A model generated the notes under the pieces. It was not told the origin of the DNA. It saw only the letters and a list, made by a program, of their open reading frames with translations, and did no database searches. The translations under genes and the position numbers were made by a program. From CAYSCS01 sp964429695 (GTDB lineage: Bacteria > Acidobacteriota > Aminicenantia > Aminicenantales > Aminicenantaceae): 24,510 bases of DNA. The stretch covers positions 1 to 24,510 of the forward strand of contig CAYSCS010000024.1 of the NCBI GenBank assembly GCA_964429695.1, read 5' to 3'. How positions within the stretch are numbered: the first letter of the stretch is position 1; each line of letters starts with the position of its first letter. This document shows, in pieces, positions 8,601 to 15,485 of this stretch.

Positions 8601-8935
8601 GAGGGGACCTCCTGCCCTGGATGTTTCGCAAACTCGGACTGGGAAAACTTATCGGAAAAAGGACTTGGGGAGGACTTGTGGGAACCCTCGGATTCCCTGT
8701 GCTCATGGACGGAGGGTACGTAACTGCTCCCAACTTAGCCATCTGGACAGAAGAGGGCTGGGTGGTTGAAAATGAAGGAGTTCCTCCTGATATAGAGGTC
8801 GAGCAGTCGCCAGCTGAAGTTATTGCTGGAAAGGACCCCCAACTCGAAAAGGCAATCTCCCATATCCTTGAAGAACTCGAAGAAAATCCCCCTCGAAAGC
8901 CAGAAAGACCTCCTTTTCCAGTAAGAGTAAAATAA
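5657..8935 (+). CDS. Secreted tricorn-protease homologue (S41-type serine protease with beta-propellers)
   Basis: Large peptidase of 1092 residues, close to the length of tricorn protease, likely trimming peptides outside the cytoplasm. Residues 1-23 form a signal peptide (MKK, then a long hydrophobic stretch). About 35-290 hold propeller repeats of the LxxLTxxxxxExxPxFSPDGKxIAFS kind; a second propeller starts at YIRNASLSPSG (about 312) and runs to about 540. A Lys/Glu-rich linker lies at about 548-573. A PDZ-like segment occupies about 778-864. The C-terminal protease core has His757/His758 (VGHHRVGGGD), the nucleophile Ser981 in LAGSGGD, RTWGG near 1001 and Glu1040 in VENEGVPPD; this matches the His-Ser-Glu set of tricorn. 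AGGAGG seven bases before the ATG fixes the start. It is a single gene, convergent with the next one. Members are often annotated as peptidase S41 or PDZ protease. Confidence 0.92.
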   Translation: MKKTHFFTAIFFIFILIASSFLAGVDIKETRLLAQPAASRTHIAFVYAGDLWVANLDGSGVRRLTSDEGIESDPAFSPDGKLIAFSAQYEGNTDVYVVPVEGGIPRRLTWHPEADIVRGFTPDGKAVFFASPRFAYARGIFQLFTVPVEGGFPEALPLPQAFKGCYSPDGRRLVYTPLGEAFHQWKNYRGGTVSTLWVYNFSDHSVEKIPQPEGRCNDTDPMWIGDKIYFRSDRNGEFNLFSFDPGSKEIEQLTFHQDFPVVNASGGGGKIVYEQAGYIHLYDLEKAQSERVIIGVAADLQDLRPRYVKGTKYIRNASLSPSGARAVFEFRGEIITLPEKKGDPRNITQTVGVHERSPIWSPDGSSIAYFSDESGEYELHVAPQDGKGEVRKFKIAGAGFYDTPVWSPDSQKISFADNSWSLYWIDLKSGKVKKIASEYLYGPLRIKTIHSVWSPDSRWIAYTLNTAAYIQKVYLYSLDEDKSYPLTDGMSDVAEPVFDESGKYLYFFSSTNAGPVKQWFDMSNADMEMTRSIWLAVLRKDIPSPLAKESDEEKAEEKKETKEKEKPEKEKPITPLRVSIDFEDINLRILCLPLPEGNYHSLQAGNEGEIFYLEAPPGSRDTRAKETKLHKFNLEKRKDEVLLEGVNGFILSEDKKKILYVSGETWGIVAASEKAKPGDGKIAVDSLEVRIDPLSEWEQMFREAWRINRDYFYAPNMHGADWKKMREKYSVFLPHLACRSDLNRVIMWMCSELAVGHHRVGGGDTLMEPEKWIPGGLLGADYVIEKGRYRFKKVYGGLNWNPELRSPLTEPGVNVREGEYLLAVRGKELRPPTNLFSLFENTAEKMIEITVGPNPDGSGSRTVTVVPLKDENSLRNRDWVESNLRKVHQATNGRVAYVYVPNTTTLGHTYFKRYFFPQVDKEAIIVDERFNGGGQVADYYIDILRRPLICYWHMRYGAELKTPAASIQGPKVMLINELAGSGGDLLPWMFRKLGLGKLIGKRTWGGLVGTLGFPVLMDGGYVTAPNLAIWTEEGWVVENEGVPPDIEVEQSPAEVIAGKDPQLEKAISHILEELEENPPRKPERPPFPVRVK

Positions 8936-8958
8936 ATTGTTACTTGGTTTTGAGGAAT

Positions 8959-9501
8959 TTATTTTCTCTTCTTGATTGTTCCAGTTGAGCTTCCACTTCT
9001 CGAAGATGAACCCTTGGAAGGTGAGGAAAATATCGATTTGGGTATTGAACGAGAGGAGCCACTTTTATTCTTAATCTTAGTTGAGGTTGCCGAGCTTCCC
9101 GTAGTCCTTCTTATATTTCTCCCTGAGATTGAGGCATGCTCTCTCTTTTTAAGCATCTCCTTGGTAATGACGGGTCTTCCATAACGATATCCCCAATAAC
9201 GACTCCAGTAATAGGGAGCCCAGTAATAAGGCCAATACCCATAATAAAAGCTATATAATCGATAGGAATAGTAAGGGTCGTAAAAGAAAAATGGGTCCCA
9301 AAAGTAAAACCCTATCCAGTAAAATGGCGAGTAATGGTAGGGAAGATGATATCTATAATCCTCATAATCATAATAATCACTTTCTTCTTCATAATATCCT
9401 TCGGGCTCGGTTCTTATTCTTTTCCCTGTGAATCTTTCGTCTATGGTGGTGCAACTCATGAAGAGAAAAACGAGAAGCACAAGATAAACAATCTTTTTCA
9501 T
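8959..9501 (-). CDS. Tyr/Trp-rich lipoprotein of unknown function
   Basis: 180 residues. The N-terminus MKKIVYLVLLVFLFMSC is a lipoprotein signal with the lipid-bearing Cys at position 17. Residues about 40-108 are extremely rich in Tyr, Trp, Phe and Pro (runs such as DPYYSYRLYSFYYGYWPYYW). The last 60 residues are Ser/Lys/Arg rich and probably disordered. Such aromatic-rich lipoproteins are seen in many Gram-negative genomes, but I cannot assign a role; envelope or outer-membrane attachment is inferred from the signal alone. An AGGGAG ribosome site and a good promoter at 9522-9550 support the start. The gene converges on the tricorn homologue, with 23 bases between stops and no clear terminator. 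Confidence 0.8.
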   Translation of the reverse strand: MKKIVYLVLLVFLFMSCTTIDERFTGKRIRTEPEGYYEEESDYYDYEDYRYHLPYHYSPFYWIGFYFWDPFFFYDPYYSYRLYSFYYGYWPYYWAPYYWSRYWGYRYGRPVITKEMLKKREHASISGRNIRRTTGSSATSTKIKNKSGSSRSIPKSIFSSPSKGSSSRSGSSTGTIKKRK

Positions 9502-9521
9502 TTTCTTTCTCCCTATGATTA

Positions 9522-9550
9522 TTTATAGCAATCTTTATGCCAAATATCAA
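9522..9550 (-). promoter_or_regulatory. Promoter of the Tyr-rich lipoprotein gene
   Basis: On the minus strand, TTGATA (9550-9545) and TATAAA (9527-9522) are separated by exactly 17 bases, about 20 bases upstream of the ATG at 9501. This implies a very short leader containing the ribosome site AGGGAG. Confidence 0.65.
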
Positions 9551-10261
9551 GAGAGAAATTCAAATAATCTTTCCCTCCTAAATGTCCTTTGTTTGCTCCA
9601 GATGTCTCCACAAGGGACACCACTTAGCTCGACCCACTGCAAACTCGCAAGGAAGTAAGAAATGAGCGACTTGAGCCTTTTTTCGAATAAATCCACAAAA
9701 AAATTATATCTTTGGTTTATCTCCGGAGGAGGTGATAAAAATGTTGAGGATCCCACGAGTTATTGAAAGATATCCTTGAGGAAACCCTGGGAGTAAGAGC
9801 TACGATATAAACAGCTGAGGAATGAAAGACAGATTCCTTTGTCCTCCTCTTATACTTAGCCTCAAAATTAAAAAAAATTAAAAGAAGATATTTATTTCTT
9901 TTCCTTCTTTCCTCTATGAGTTTTACAACTAATTTTAAGAAGCGCTTAATCATTCCTTGACGTATTTATCAAGTAAATCTTATTATCCACACGCCAAAAA
10001 TAAAAAATTTATTCCTTTAATTAAATTTATCTCAAAGGTTTAATATTAGAGTCGTCATGGAAATAAGGATGCTTACCCTTCTCCATAAAATTTGAGGAAC
10101 CAATTAAACCTATAAATAACAGTTTAGCTTAATTTAAATCTTCCTTTCTCAAGAAGAGTTCATCCCAGAACCAGAGCAAAGTCTTTAAACCTTCGGAATG
10201 GCTAAGAGGAAAGGATTCTACCAACCTTGAACTTATCAAAAATTTTTATTCTTTGATATCA
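9551..10261. other. Intergenic region with a possible unassigned coding relic
   Basis: No intact gene is supported. A plus-strand frame at about 9627-9795 reads, through several stops, as LDPLQTRKEVRNERLEPFFE, then IHKKIISLVYLRRR, and ends in ELLKDILEETLGVRATI. This looks like a decayed protein but I cannot name it. The rest (about 9800-10261) is AT-rich; TATAAT at 10262-10267 may be the -10 element of the next gene, without a good -35. Confidence 0.3.
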
Positions 10262-10292
10262 TATAATCTTTTTAAAGTTTTTTAGAGAAACT

Positions 10293-11045
10293 GTGATTAG
10301 TTCACTAGAAATTTTTGTTGCCTGTATCGTCTCCTTCCTGGTGAGTATCTTTAGCACTTCTGTAGGGGGAACATCTCTTATCACCGTGCCTCTCCTCATT
10401 TCCCTTGGCATGAGTCCCAAAGAGGCTGTAGCAACCAACATGTTTGCCCTGATCTTCCTCAGCGCAGGTGGTGCAGGTGGTTTCTGGAGAATGAGAAAAG
10501 AAATCTCTCTCAAACTTCTTTTCTTTTTTTCTATTTTGACAATTGCTGGCTCCGTTATTGGTGCCTATTTCATAATCTCAATCAACAAGGATGTCCTCAA
10601 GATTGTGATTGCCACTACGGTAGTCTTAATGTCCTTTTCTCTTTTCATTAAGAGAAGAATGGGGGTCGAGAGCCAGGAAAAAGGTCTCACCTTCGAAAAA
10701 ATTACACTCACCTCTCTCCTCGTTTTCGCCTTAGGGGCGTATGGAGGTTTTTTCAGTGGTGGCTATGTAACTGTTCTAACCTATATCTTAATCCTCATTG
10801 CTAACTTTAATTTTCTTCAAGCTGCCTTCCTCACCAAAACACTGAATGTTTTTTCTTCTCTCAGTGCCTGTGTGCTCTTCTTACTTCAAAATTTGATAGA
10901 TTTTAGGGTGGGGTGGCCGATGGCTCTCAGCGTGTCTCTGGGAGCCTATTCTGGGGCTAAAATCGCCCTTTCAAAGGGAGATGTCTGGATTCGTAACCTC
11001 TTCTTTGTGGCGATAATCTTACTAGCGATAAGACTCTTCTTTTAA
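10293..11045 (+). CDS. TauE/SafE family membrane transporter (sulfite exporter-like)
   Basis: 250 residues, almost entirely hydrophobic helices (about eight), the usual size of TauE/SafE (formerly DUF81) permeases, which are thought to export sulfite, sulfonates or related organic anions. The first half has the typical start of a long helix followed by STSVGGTSLITVPLLISLGMSPKEAVATN. The second half repeats the pattern with GAYGGFFSGGYVTVLTYILI and LQAAFLTKTLNVFSSL; such internal duplication is characteristic of the family. The start codon is GTG at 10293; AGAG six bases upstream is a weak ribosome site, so a nearby alternative start cannot be excluded. The substrate cannot be told from the sequence and the neighbours give no hint. 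It is transcribed alone and converges on the YprB-like gene, 13 bases away. Confidence 0.88.
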   Translation: MISSLEIFVACIVSFLVSIFSTSVGGTSLITVPLLISLGMSPKEAVATNMFALIFLSAGGAGGFWRMRKEISLKLLFFFSILTIAGSVIGAYFIISINKDVLKIVIATTVVLMSFSLFIKRRMGVESQEKGLTFEKITLTSLLVFALGAYGGFFSGGYVTVLTYILILIANFNFLQAAFLTKTLNVFSSLSACVLFLLQNLIDFRVGWPMALSVSLGAYSGAKIALSKGDVWIRNLFFVAIILLAIRLFF

Positions 11046-11051
11046 GAAGAG
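11034..11051. terminator. Hairpin between convergent genes, possible two-way terminator
   Basis: CTCTTCTT (11034-11041) pairs perfectly with AAGAAGAG (11044-11051) over a two-base loop. It overlaps the stop codon of the TauE-like gene and lies just past the stop of the YprB-like gene. No T-run follows on either strand, so it would be a weak terminator. Confidence 0.35.
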
Positions 11052-11058
11052 GGCAAAG

Positions 11059-12378
11059 TTAAGTTCTCTTTTCTTTCAACTTTTTTATCTTATGGTTCAG
11101 CCGCTCGAGACGATGGGAGAAATCTTTCTCATAAAACACTGACAACCCTCTCGAAATCAGAAAACCCTCTTCTGCCACTTCCCTCGCCTTCTCATATTCC
11201 TTTAGCCTATGCTCCAGGTACATGGCGATTTCGCGGAGTGAATAGAGATGATTCATCGAGACTTTTTCCGAAGAAGCTATCTCCTTCCAGAGGCTTACCG
11301 CCCTCTCCCACTCCTGAGATTTTTTGAAGTAATAAGAAAGCTTCCTCTTGGCACAAAGAGCGGCATCAGAAGAGAGTTTTCCATCAATTGCCTCCTGGAA
11401 AAAGCGCGCGCTCTTCTCAAAATTTCCCATCTTTTCGAGAAGCCTCGCCGCCCCAAAAAGGTCCATCGAGTCGGCAATCTCCCCTCCTCTTCCCCTGGAG
11501 ATTATCGTTGCCCCTACCACTACCGCACCCAGAAGGGAAAAGATGTCTTCCTTATTATGGTAGAGCACGGGTTCTATGTACTCAAAATTTCCGCTCTCAA
11601 GGTACTGAAAATATCTCCAGGGAACTTCTGCAGAAGAAATATCCTCTGAGCGGTCTGCATGAACCACTTCGCGGGCAAGATGGTAGAGCCTGCAGCTTTC
11701 ATGCTTGTGGCTCCAGAGGCAACGGGCAGGATAAAGAAAGTCCAGATGTGGAATCCCAGCCAGGGGAAAAGGTTTATGGTGGAGGATGAATCGAGTCTCG
11801 AGAAGAGGCATGTCAAAGCCTTTGCCGTTGAAGCTCACCACAGACTTGAAATCCATCTCACCCAGAAACCGAGCAAGCTCGCCAATCATTCTTTCTTCCT
11901 CAGCCAGATCTCCCAAGAAATATTGAACAATCCAGAAGCGATCTTCCCTGTAATAACCGAGGCCAATTAGAAAGGCAACCACTCCTGTTCCCCCTGAAAG
12001 CCCGGTTGTTTCAAGGTCGAGGAAGAGAGAGGTTGAGAGGTCAAGCTGTTTAAAGGCCTCTTCTTTACTCAGGTAATAAAGAGTCTCTCCATCTACTTCA
12101 AGACCCGAAGAGAGAAGAATTCTTCCATAGCGGAGGCTCAGAGGATAGGAGTTTTCGAAGAGCTGAAGCGGCTCTCTTTTTAGCCTCTCAAAGAGGGGAA
12201 CCCTTGGTTTCTCAGGTTTCTCCTCTCGCGTGAGATGGATGAGACGTTCAAGCTTCTCCCTCGTGGAAAGAGTTTCTTCTTTTCCTATCTCCTCCCAAGC
12301 ATCCTTTATCAGACGAGATTTCGAGCGCGCTTCCCTTTCTTTTTTTAGGAGCTTAAGCTTCTCTTTAAGTTCTGACAT
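11059..12378 (-). CDS. YprB-like RNase H-fold 3'-5' exonuclease domain protein with TPR-like C-terminus
   Basis: 439 residues. The N-terminal 60 residues are highly charged and helical. The exonuclease domain spans about 115-290: Exo I is FLDLETTGLSGG (D121, E123), Exo II is SFNGKGFDMPLLETR (D189), and Exo III is YHNKEDIFSL (H274, D278). This set is that of the YprB family (ribonuclease H-like, DEDD superfamily), so a metal-dependent 3'-5' nuclease is likely; its substrate is not known. Residues about 300-435 form helical pairs typical of TPR repeats (AARLLEKMGNFEKSARFFQEAI, then further pairs), a known layout for these proteins. The start has AGGAGAAG six bases upstream and a promoter with ideal spacing. 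It seems monocistronic. No oddity seen. Confidence 0.88.
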   Translation of the reverse strand: MSELKEKLKLLKKEREARSKSRLIKDAWEEIGKEETLSTREKLERLIHLTREEKPEKPRVPLFERLKREPLQLFENSYPLSLRYGRILLSSGLEVDGETLYYLSKEEAFKQLDLSTSLFLDLETTGLSGGTGVVAFLIGLGYYREDRFWIVQYFLGDLAEEERMIGELARFLGEMDFKSVVSFNGKGFDMPLLETRFILHHKPFPLAGIPHLDFLYPARCLWSHKHESCRLYHLAREVVHADRSEDISSAEVPWRYFQYLESGNFEYIEPVLYHNKEDIFSLLGAVVVGATIISRGRGGEIADSMDLFGAARLLEKMGNFEKSARFFQEAIDGKLSSDAALCAKRKLSYYFKKSQEWERAVSLWKEIASSEKVSMNHLYSLREIAMYLEHRLKEYEKAREVAEEGFLISRGLSVFYEKDFSHRLERLNHKIKKLKEKRT

Positions 12379-12406
12379 CTAAGCCTTCTCCTAACTCTTC
12401 TTGCTA

Positions 12407-12435
12407 AGTATAATCATAAAAAATCTTTATATCAA
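12407..12435 (-). promoter_or_regulatory. Promoter of the YprB-like gene
   Basis: On the minus strand TTGATA (12435-12430) and TATACT (12412-12407) are 17 bases apart, about 28 bases upstream of the ATG at 12378. Good match to a housekeeping sigma-70 type promoter. Confidence 0.65.
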
Positions 12436-12559
12436 ACCCAATCTAGAGTAAGGAAAAGATGTTCTTGATGCAGAGTCCTCCCCCGGCTATGTAGCATATA
12501 TTTAAGACAAAAATTGAATTCTTTGGCTTAAATCAACTTCCTCAATTTCTTCTCTTTGC

Positions 12560-12778
12560 TCACTCCCCCATAAACTGGAGAAGAATTTGTCTCGAGCGAG
12601 GGCGATTATCAAAATCGACGAGAACAATCTGCTGCCAGGCTCCCAATTTGAGTTCTCCGTTTTGAAAAGGCACAGTCAGGGAGGGCCCGAGAAGGGATGC
12701 TCTCAGATGAGAAAACCCGTTTCCATCTCCCCATCTTGCATCATAGAAGTAATTTATAAATCTGGGATCTAAGATATG
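12560..12778 (-). pseudogene. C-terminal half of a YjbQ family (UPF0047) gene
   Basis: An open stretch of 72 codons on the minus strand ends at the TGA at 12562-12560 and reads DPRFINYFYDARWGDGNG, then FSHLRASLLGPSLTVPF, ENGELKLGAWQQIV-like sequence (QNGELKLGAWQQIVLVDFDN) and RPRSRQILLQFMGE. These are the conserved C-terminal blocks of YjbQ proteins (about 135 residues), which have been linked to thiamine-phosphate synthase activity. The N-terminal half, with the conserved HTTAG-like block, is missing; a stop lies at 12781-12779 and no start is present. The break is sharp, and an IS91-like relic lies just upstream on the same strand, so a deletion or insertion probably cut the gene. The remaining part has no stops, which suggests recent loss. 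Confidence 0.85.
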
Positions 12779-12878
12779 TCAAGTGCAGTTGAAAATTTCA
12801 ATGGCACGCCGAAAAGCCACAGCAACGTTCAAAAGCGTCTGAAATCGCCCAGGCTTTTCCTCCCAAGAAAAGTAGCGG

Positions 12879-13079
12879 TCATAAAAAATATTTAGCGCCG
12901 GTCTCGGTGGTCATTAAAACCTCCTGATAAGCGAGGTGTGGTGGGGGTGGTTTCTCTGCGACGAATGTCAGCTTGAGGTAATTGATGATCCTGTCCACCA
13001 CGGCAGAGTCGATAAGGAAGACGATGATCTTCATCCTGCCGCCGCGCTGAGAACAAAGGAGAGGGTTAACCTCGTAGGC
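12879..13079 (-). pseudogene. C-terminal remnant of an IS91-like (Y2) transposase
   Basis: The minus strand reads AYEVNPLLCSQRGGRMKIIV, then FLIDSAVVDRIINYLKLTF, VAEKPPPPHLA and ends at TGA 12881-12879: 66 codons without start. The block PLLCPxCGGRMKIIAFI followed by a DxxVVxxIIxHL helix is the usual C-terminal end of IS91-like rolling-circle transposases. Here the second zinc Cys is replaced by Arg (CSQRGG). A stop codon (TAA, 13082-13080) lies directly upstream, and the HUH and Y2 catalytic regions are gone. About 100 bases of unassigned sequence separate it from the YjbQ relic. Confidence 0.7.
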
Positions 13080-13177
13080 TTAATATAGGACATCTTTTGG
13101 GGGAGTGCTAGTCGTACAATCGTAAATGGGGCTTCTGAAAGCCCGCCGAGTGAGAGGTTAATTAAAGTGAGGAAAAG

Positions 13178-13555
13178 ATGAGATGGAAGGCTTTTGTTAC
13201 GCTCGCGGTTTCTCTTCATTTCGTGGGATGCGCGACACTATTCAAGGGCACAACCCAGGAAGTCCATTTTAACAGTGATCCTCAGAGGGCCCGTGTCATC
13301 GTAAATAACGTCGATATGGGAGAAACTCCGCTTACGCTCAAGCTAGAATCCAAAAAAACTTACACAATTGAATTTCGGGCCGAAGGCTACAAACCAAAAA
13401 CGTACACCATCTCCAATCACGTCGGAGCCGGATGGATAATTCTTGACGTTTTAGCAGGCCTCGTTCCCGTCATTGTCGACGCCGCTACAGGCGCATGGTA
13501 CAGCCTCGACCAAACTAGCATAGATGTGGTCCTGGAACAGCAGCAGCCTCGGTAA
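13178..13555 (+). CDS. PEGA-domain lipoprotein
   Basis: 125 residues. MRWKAFVTLAVSLHFVGC is a lipoprotein signal with the modified Cys at 18. Residues about 25-80 form a PEGA domain: VHFNSDPQRARVIVNNVDMG, then ETPLTLKLESKKTYTIEF and RAEGYKPKTYTI, the small beta-sheet fold of surface proteins. Residues 83-110 contain a Gly-rich hydrophobic segment (GAGWIILDVLAGLVPVIVDA) that could contact or cross a membrane, as in many small lipoproteins of this sort. The start has GAGG about eight bases upstream. The gene stands alone between the IS91-like relic and the regulator; no link to the CRISPR locus is implied. Exact role unknown. Confidence 0.8.
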   Translation: MRWKAFVTLAVSLHFVGCATLFKGTTQEVHFNSDPQRARVIVNNVDMGETPLTLKLESKKTYTIEFRAEGYKPKTYTISNHVGAGWIILDVLAGLVPVIVDAATGAWYSLDQTSIDVVLEQQQPR

Positions 13556-13582
13556 ACCGAGCACAAAGGAGTATTTTTTTTC

Positions 13583-13613
13583 TTGACAAGCGAACGCTGC
13601 GAAGATATATAAT
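13583..13613 (+). promoter_or_regulatory. Strong sigma-70-like promoter of the WYL regulator gene
   Basis: TTGACA (13583-13588) is a perfect -35 element. TATATA (13606-13611) follows after exactly 17 bases; an overlapping TATAAT lies at 13608-13613. The predicted start site is near 13619, leaving a leader of about 100 nucleotides before the ATG at 13722. Confidence 0.75.
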
Positions 13614-13616
13614 GAA

Positions 13617-13633
13617 TTTCTCCTGTCGAGAAA
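13617..13633. promoter_or_regulatory. Inverted repeat over the predicted start site, possible operator of the WYL regulator
   Basis: TTTCTC (13617-13622) and GAGAAA (13628-13633) form a perfect 6-bp inverted repeat with a 5-base centre, just after the -10 element. The position is right for a repressor that blocks transcription starts, for example self-control by the WYL protein. A hairpin at the very 5' end of the mRNA is the alternative. Confidence 0.4.
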
Positions 13634-13721
13634 AAGGGATGGTGATCGGTGAATCCATAGCCAACCCGATGGCAGCCGGGGTTAAAATTTAAGGGGATAT
13701 AGTACCCAATGTCTTGTTGAG

Positions 13722-14693
13722 ATGGGTAAAAAACTTGCTTACGAAAGATATTACTGGTTTCACGGCCAGGTGAAGGCCGCCCGCTCTCCCAATGCCAGAA
13801 AGCTGGCGGAGAGATTTGAAATCTCCGTGAAACAGGCCCAGCGGGACATCGAATTCATGCGCGATAGATTAGGGATGCCTCTCGCCTATATCCCCGAGAA
13901 GAAAGGCTACGAGTTGGAAGATGTCGGGTACGAGCTTCCTCCCGTTTGGTTTAAAGAAGATGAACTCATGGCCCTGTGTCTGGCTTTAAGACTTGCCTCT
14001 ACGCTGCCCGACCTGAAGCTAAAAAAATCGCTCTATGAGCTTCTTGAGAAATTCCTAACGTTCCGGTTCCTGAATTCAGCACTGACACTCGAAGATATCC
14101 GAGAAAAGGTCTCAGTGAAAAACGTCGAATACTATCGAGTGGAAGAGATGACATTTCGCGAAGTCGTTGGAGCTCTTCTCCGAAATGCTTCTCTCAAGAT
14201 TTCGTACTATACGCCTCATAAGCATGAGATAACCGAAAGGATGGTTCAGCCGCTTCATCTTTTGTGCTATATGGGGAGCTGGCATTTAATCGCTTTCTGC
14301 GCCCTGAAAAACGATCTCAGGGACTTTGCCCTTTCCCGCATCCGGAGCATTGAGATCCTGTCGGAGCCCATTGACCTGCCGGGAGCGTTGCCACCAATAA
14401 GAGATTATATTAGAAGGAATTTTGGAGTAATGACGGGCAAGAAATCAGTTGAAGTCAATCTAAGGTTCATGCCCGAGGTATCGGACTGGATTTCGGAACA
14501 GGTTTGGTTCAGCGGCCAGGAAGTACGAACGAATGAAGACGGCAGCATTTTCCTGCAATTTCCGGTAGCGGACCTCCGCGAAATCAAAAGAGAAATCCTG
14601 AAGCACGGAGCTTCCGTCGAGGTCCTGGCGCCCAAGGAGTTGAGGACCGAGATTAAAAAAGAAATTAGGAGGATGTGCAATATTTATAAATAG
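13722..14693 (+). CDS. WYL-domain transcriptional regulator, probable CRISPR-Cas regulator
   Basis: 323 residues. The N-terminus has a DeoR-type helix-turn-helix (about 22-50: NARKLAERFEISVKQAQRDI is the recognition region), followed by the usual wing PLAYIPEKKGYEL. The WYL domain lies at about 157-215 (LKISYYTP, ERMVQPLHLL, GSWHLIAFC, FALSRIRSIEIL), with Trp187-His188-Leu189 where the name-giving Trp-Tyr-Leu normally stands. A C-terminal WCX-like part follows to 323. WYL domains bind ligands, nucleic acid in some cases, and such proteins often sit beside cas genes as repressors or activators. Here the neighbouring cas8b is on the same strand, 790 bases downstream, with an IS relic between them. 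It has a strong promoter with an inverted repeat at the start site; the ribosome site (TTGAG) is weak. Control of the cas genes is inference from position. Confidence 0.85.
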   Translation: MGKKLAYERYYWFHGQVKAARSPNARKLAERFEISVKQAQRDIEFMRDRLGMPLAYIPEKKGYELEDVGYELPPVWFKEDELMALCLALRLASTLPDLKLKKSLYELLEKFLTFRFLNSALTLEDIREKVSVKNVEYYRVEEMTFREVVGALLRNASLKISYYTPHKHEITERMVQPLHLLCYMGSWHLIAFCALKNDLRDFALSRIRSIEILSEPIDLPGALPPIRDYIRRNFGVMTGKKSVEVNLRFMPEVSDWISEQVWFSGQEVRTNEDGSIFLQFPVADLREIKREILKHGASVEVLAPKELRTEIKKEIRRMCNIYK

Positions 14694-14768
14694 ACTATCA
14701 ATAGTGCAGGATAAGCCAGCGGGTGATATTAAACGATGTTCTAATGTAGGAGATGATAGGAAAGACGA

Positions 14769-15400
14769 ATGATTCAACCAAGATACAGAGCTTTATCGGT
14801 ATGTTTTAGGTCTTGAGGAACCTTGGGATGTGGAAAGAGGGAAACTCGATGTTCTTCATCAACGAATCGACGTCTGGGCGGTTCATAGAGGGTGTGCGAT
14901 GGCCTTGCCCTGAGTGTGATGAGATGCTGTCTATCTACGATAATCCTCTTGAGCGGGTGTGGAGAGATTCGGACACATGCCAGTTTAAGACGTTTCTCCA
15001 CGCGAGAGTTCCTCGGGTCAGATGTCCGGTGCACGGGGTAAAGCAAGTGCGAGTGGCTTGGGCGGAGGAGAGGTCGCGGTTTACAGCGCTTTTTGAACGT
15101 CTAGCGATTGATGTCATGAGGGCTTGTGATATCCTGAGTGCCTCGGGTATTCTGCGGATTAGCTGGGATGAGGCTTGGCCCATCATGGAGCAAGCGGTGG
15201 AGCGAGGGCTGAAGGCGAAGAAGAAGCAGCCACCGAAACAGATTGAGGTGGATGAGAAGACGGCTGGCCGGGAACACGACTACGTTACTGTGGTCTGTGA
15301 TTTGGAGAGGGCGACAGTTGAATACGTAAGAGATGACCGGAAAAAAGAGAGTCTTGATGGTTATTTTACAACCATTTCGAAGAAGGCGAGAGAGGTTTGA
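14769..15400 (+). pseudogene. Frameshifted and truncated ISL3-family transposase
   Basis: From ATG 14769 the sequence starts as an ISL3-family transposase (MIQPRYRAL), changes frame near 14796 to RYVLGLEEPWDVERGKLDV and again near 14887 to EGVRWPCPECDEM. It then stays open: LERVWRDSDTCQFKTFLHAR, the second zinc pair CPVHG, WAEERSRFTALFERLAIDV, a helix-turn-helix with LRISWDEAWPIME, and the DDE core start IEVDEKTAGREHDYVTVVCD. It ends at 15400 after DDRKKESLDGYF, about half the usual length of 400 residues, so the later catalytic residues are missing. Inverted repeat ends were not found. The relic lies between the WYL regulator and cas8b and points in the same direction. Confidence 0.88.
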
Positions 15401-15485
15401 AGTCATTATGATGAGGCGCTCCAAGAATGGAAACAGGGAAGGTGTAGAAACTAAACTACGAGAGGTGGAGGTATAGGAAGACAAT

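Noticed and set aside
5870..8742. Many ORFs of 60-130 codons on the opposite strand or other frames of the tricorn-like gene
   Set aside because: They are shadows of a strongly supported 1092-codon gene and show no domain or ribosome site.
11248..11970. Overlapping plus-strand ORFs of 70-133 codons
   Set aside because: They lie antisense to the YprB-like gene, whose nuclease motifs are intact.
13031..13219. Minus-strand ORF of 62 codons
   Set aside because: It is in a different frame from the IS91-like relic and overlaps the PEGA gene; no similarity seen.
13640..13690. 16-codon ORF (ATG in the WYL leader) as a leader peptide
   Set aside because: No clear ribosome site and too short to judge; the stretch is noted instead as a possible structured leader.
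14813..14887. Start of the ISL3-like ORF at ATG 14813
   Set aside because: The first 25 codons from this ATG are out of the family frame; similarity in another frame begins at 14769, so 14813 is an artefact of the frameshift.
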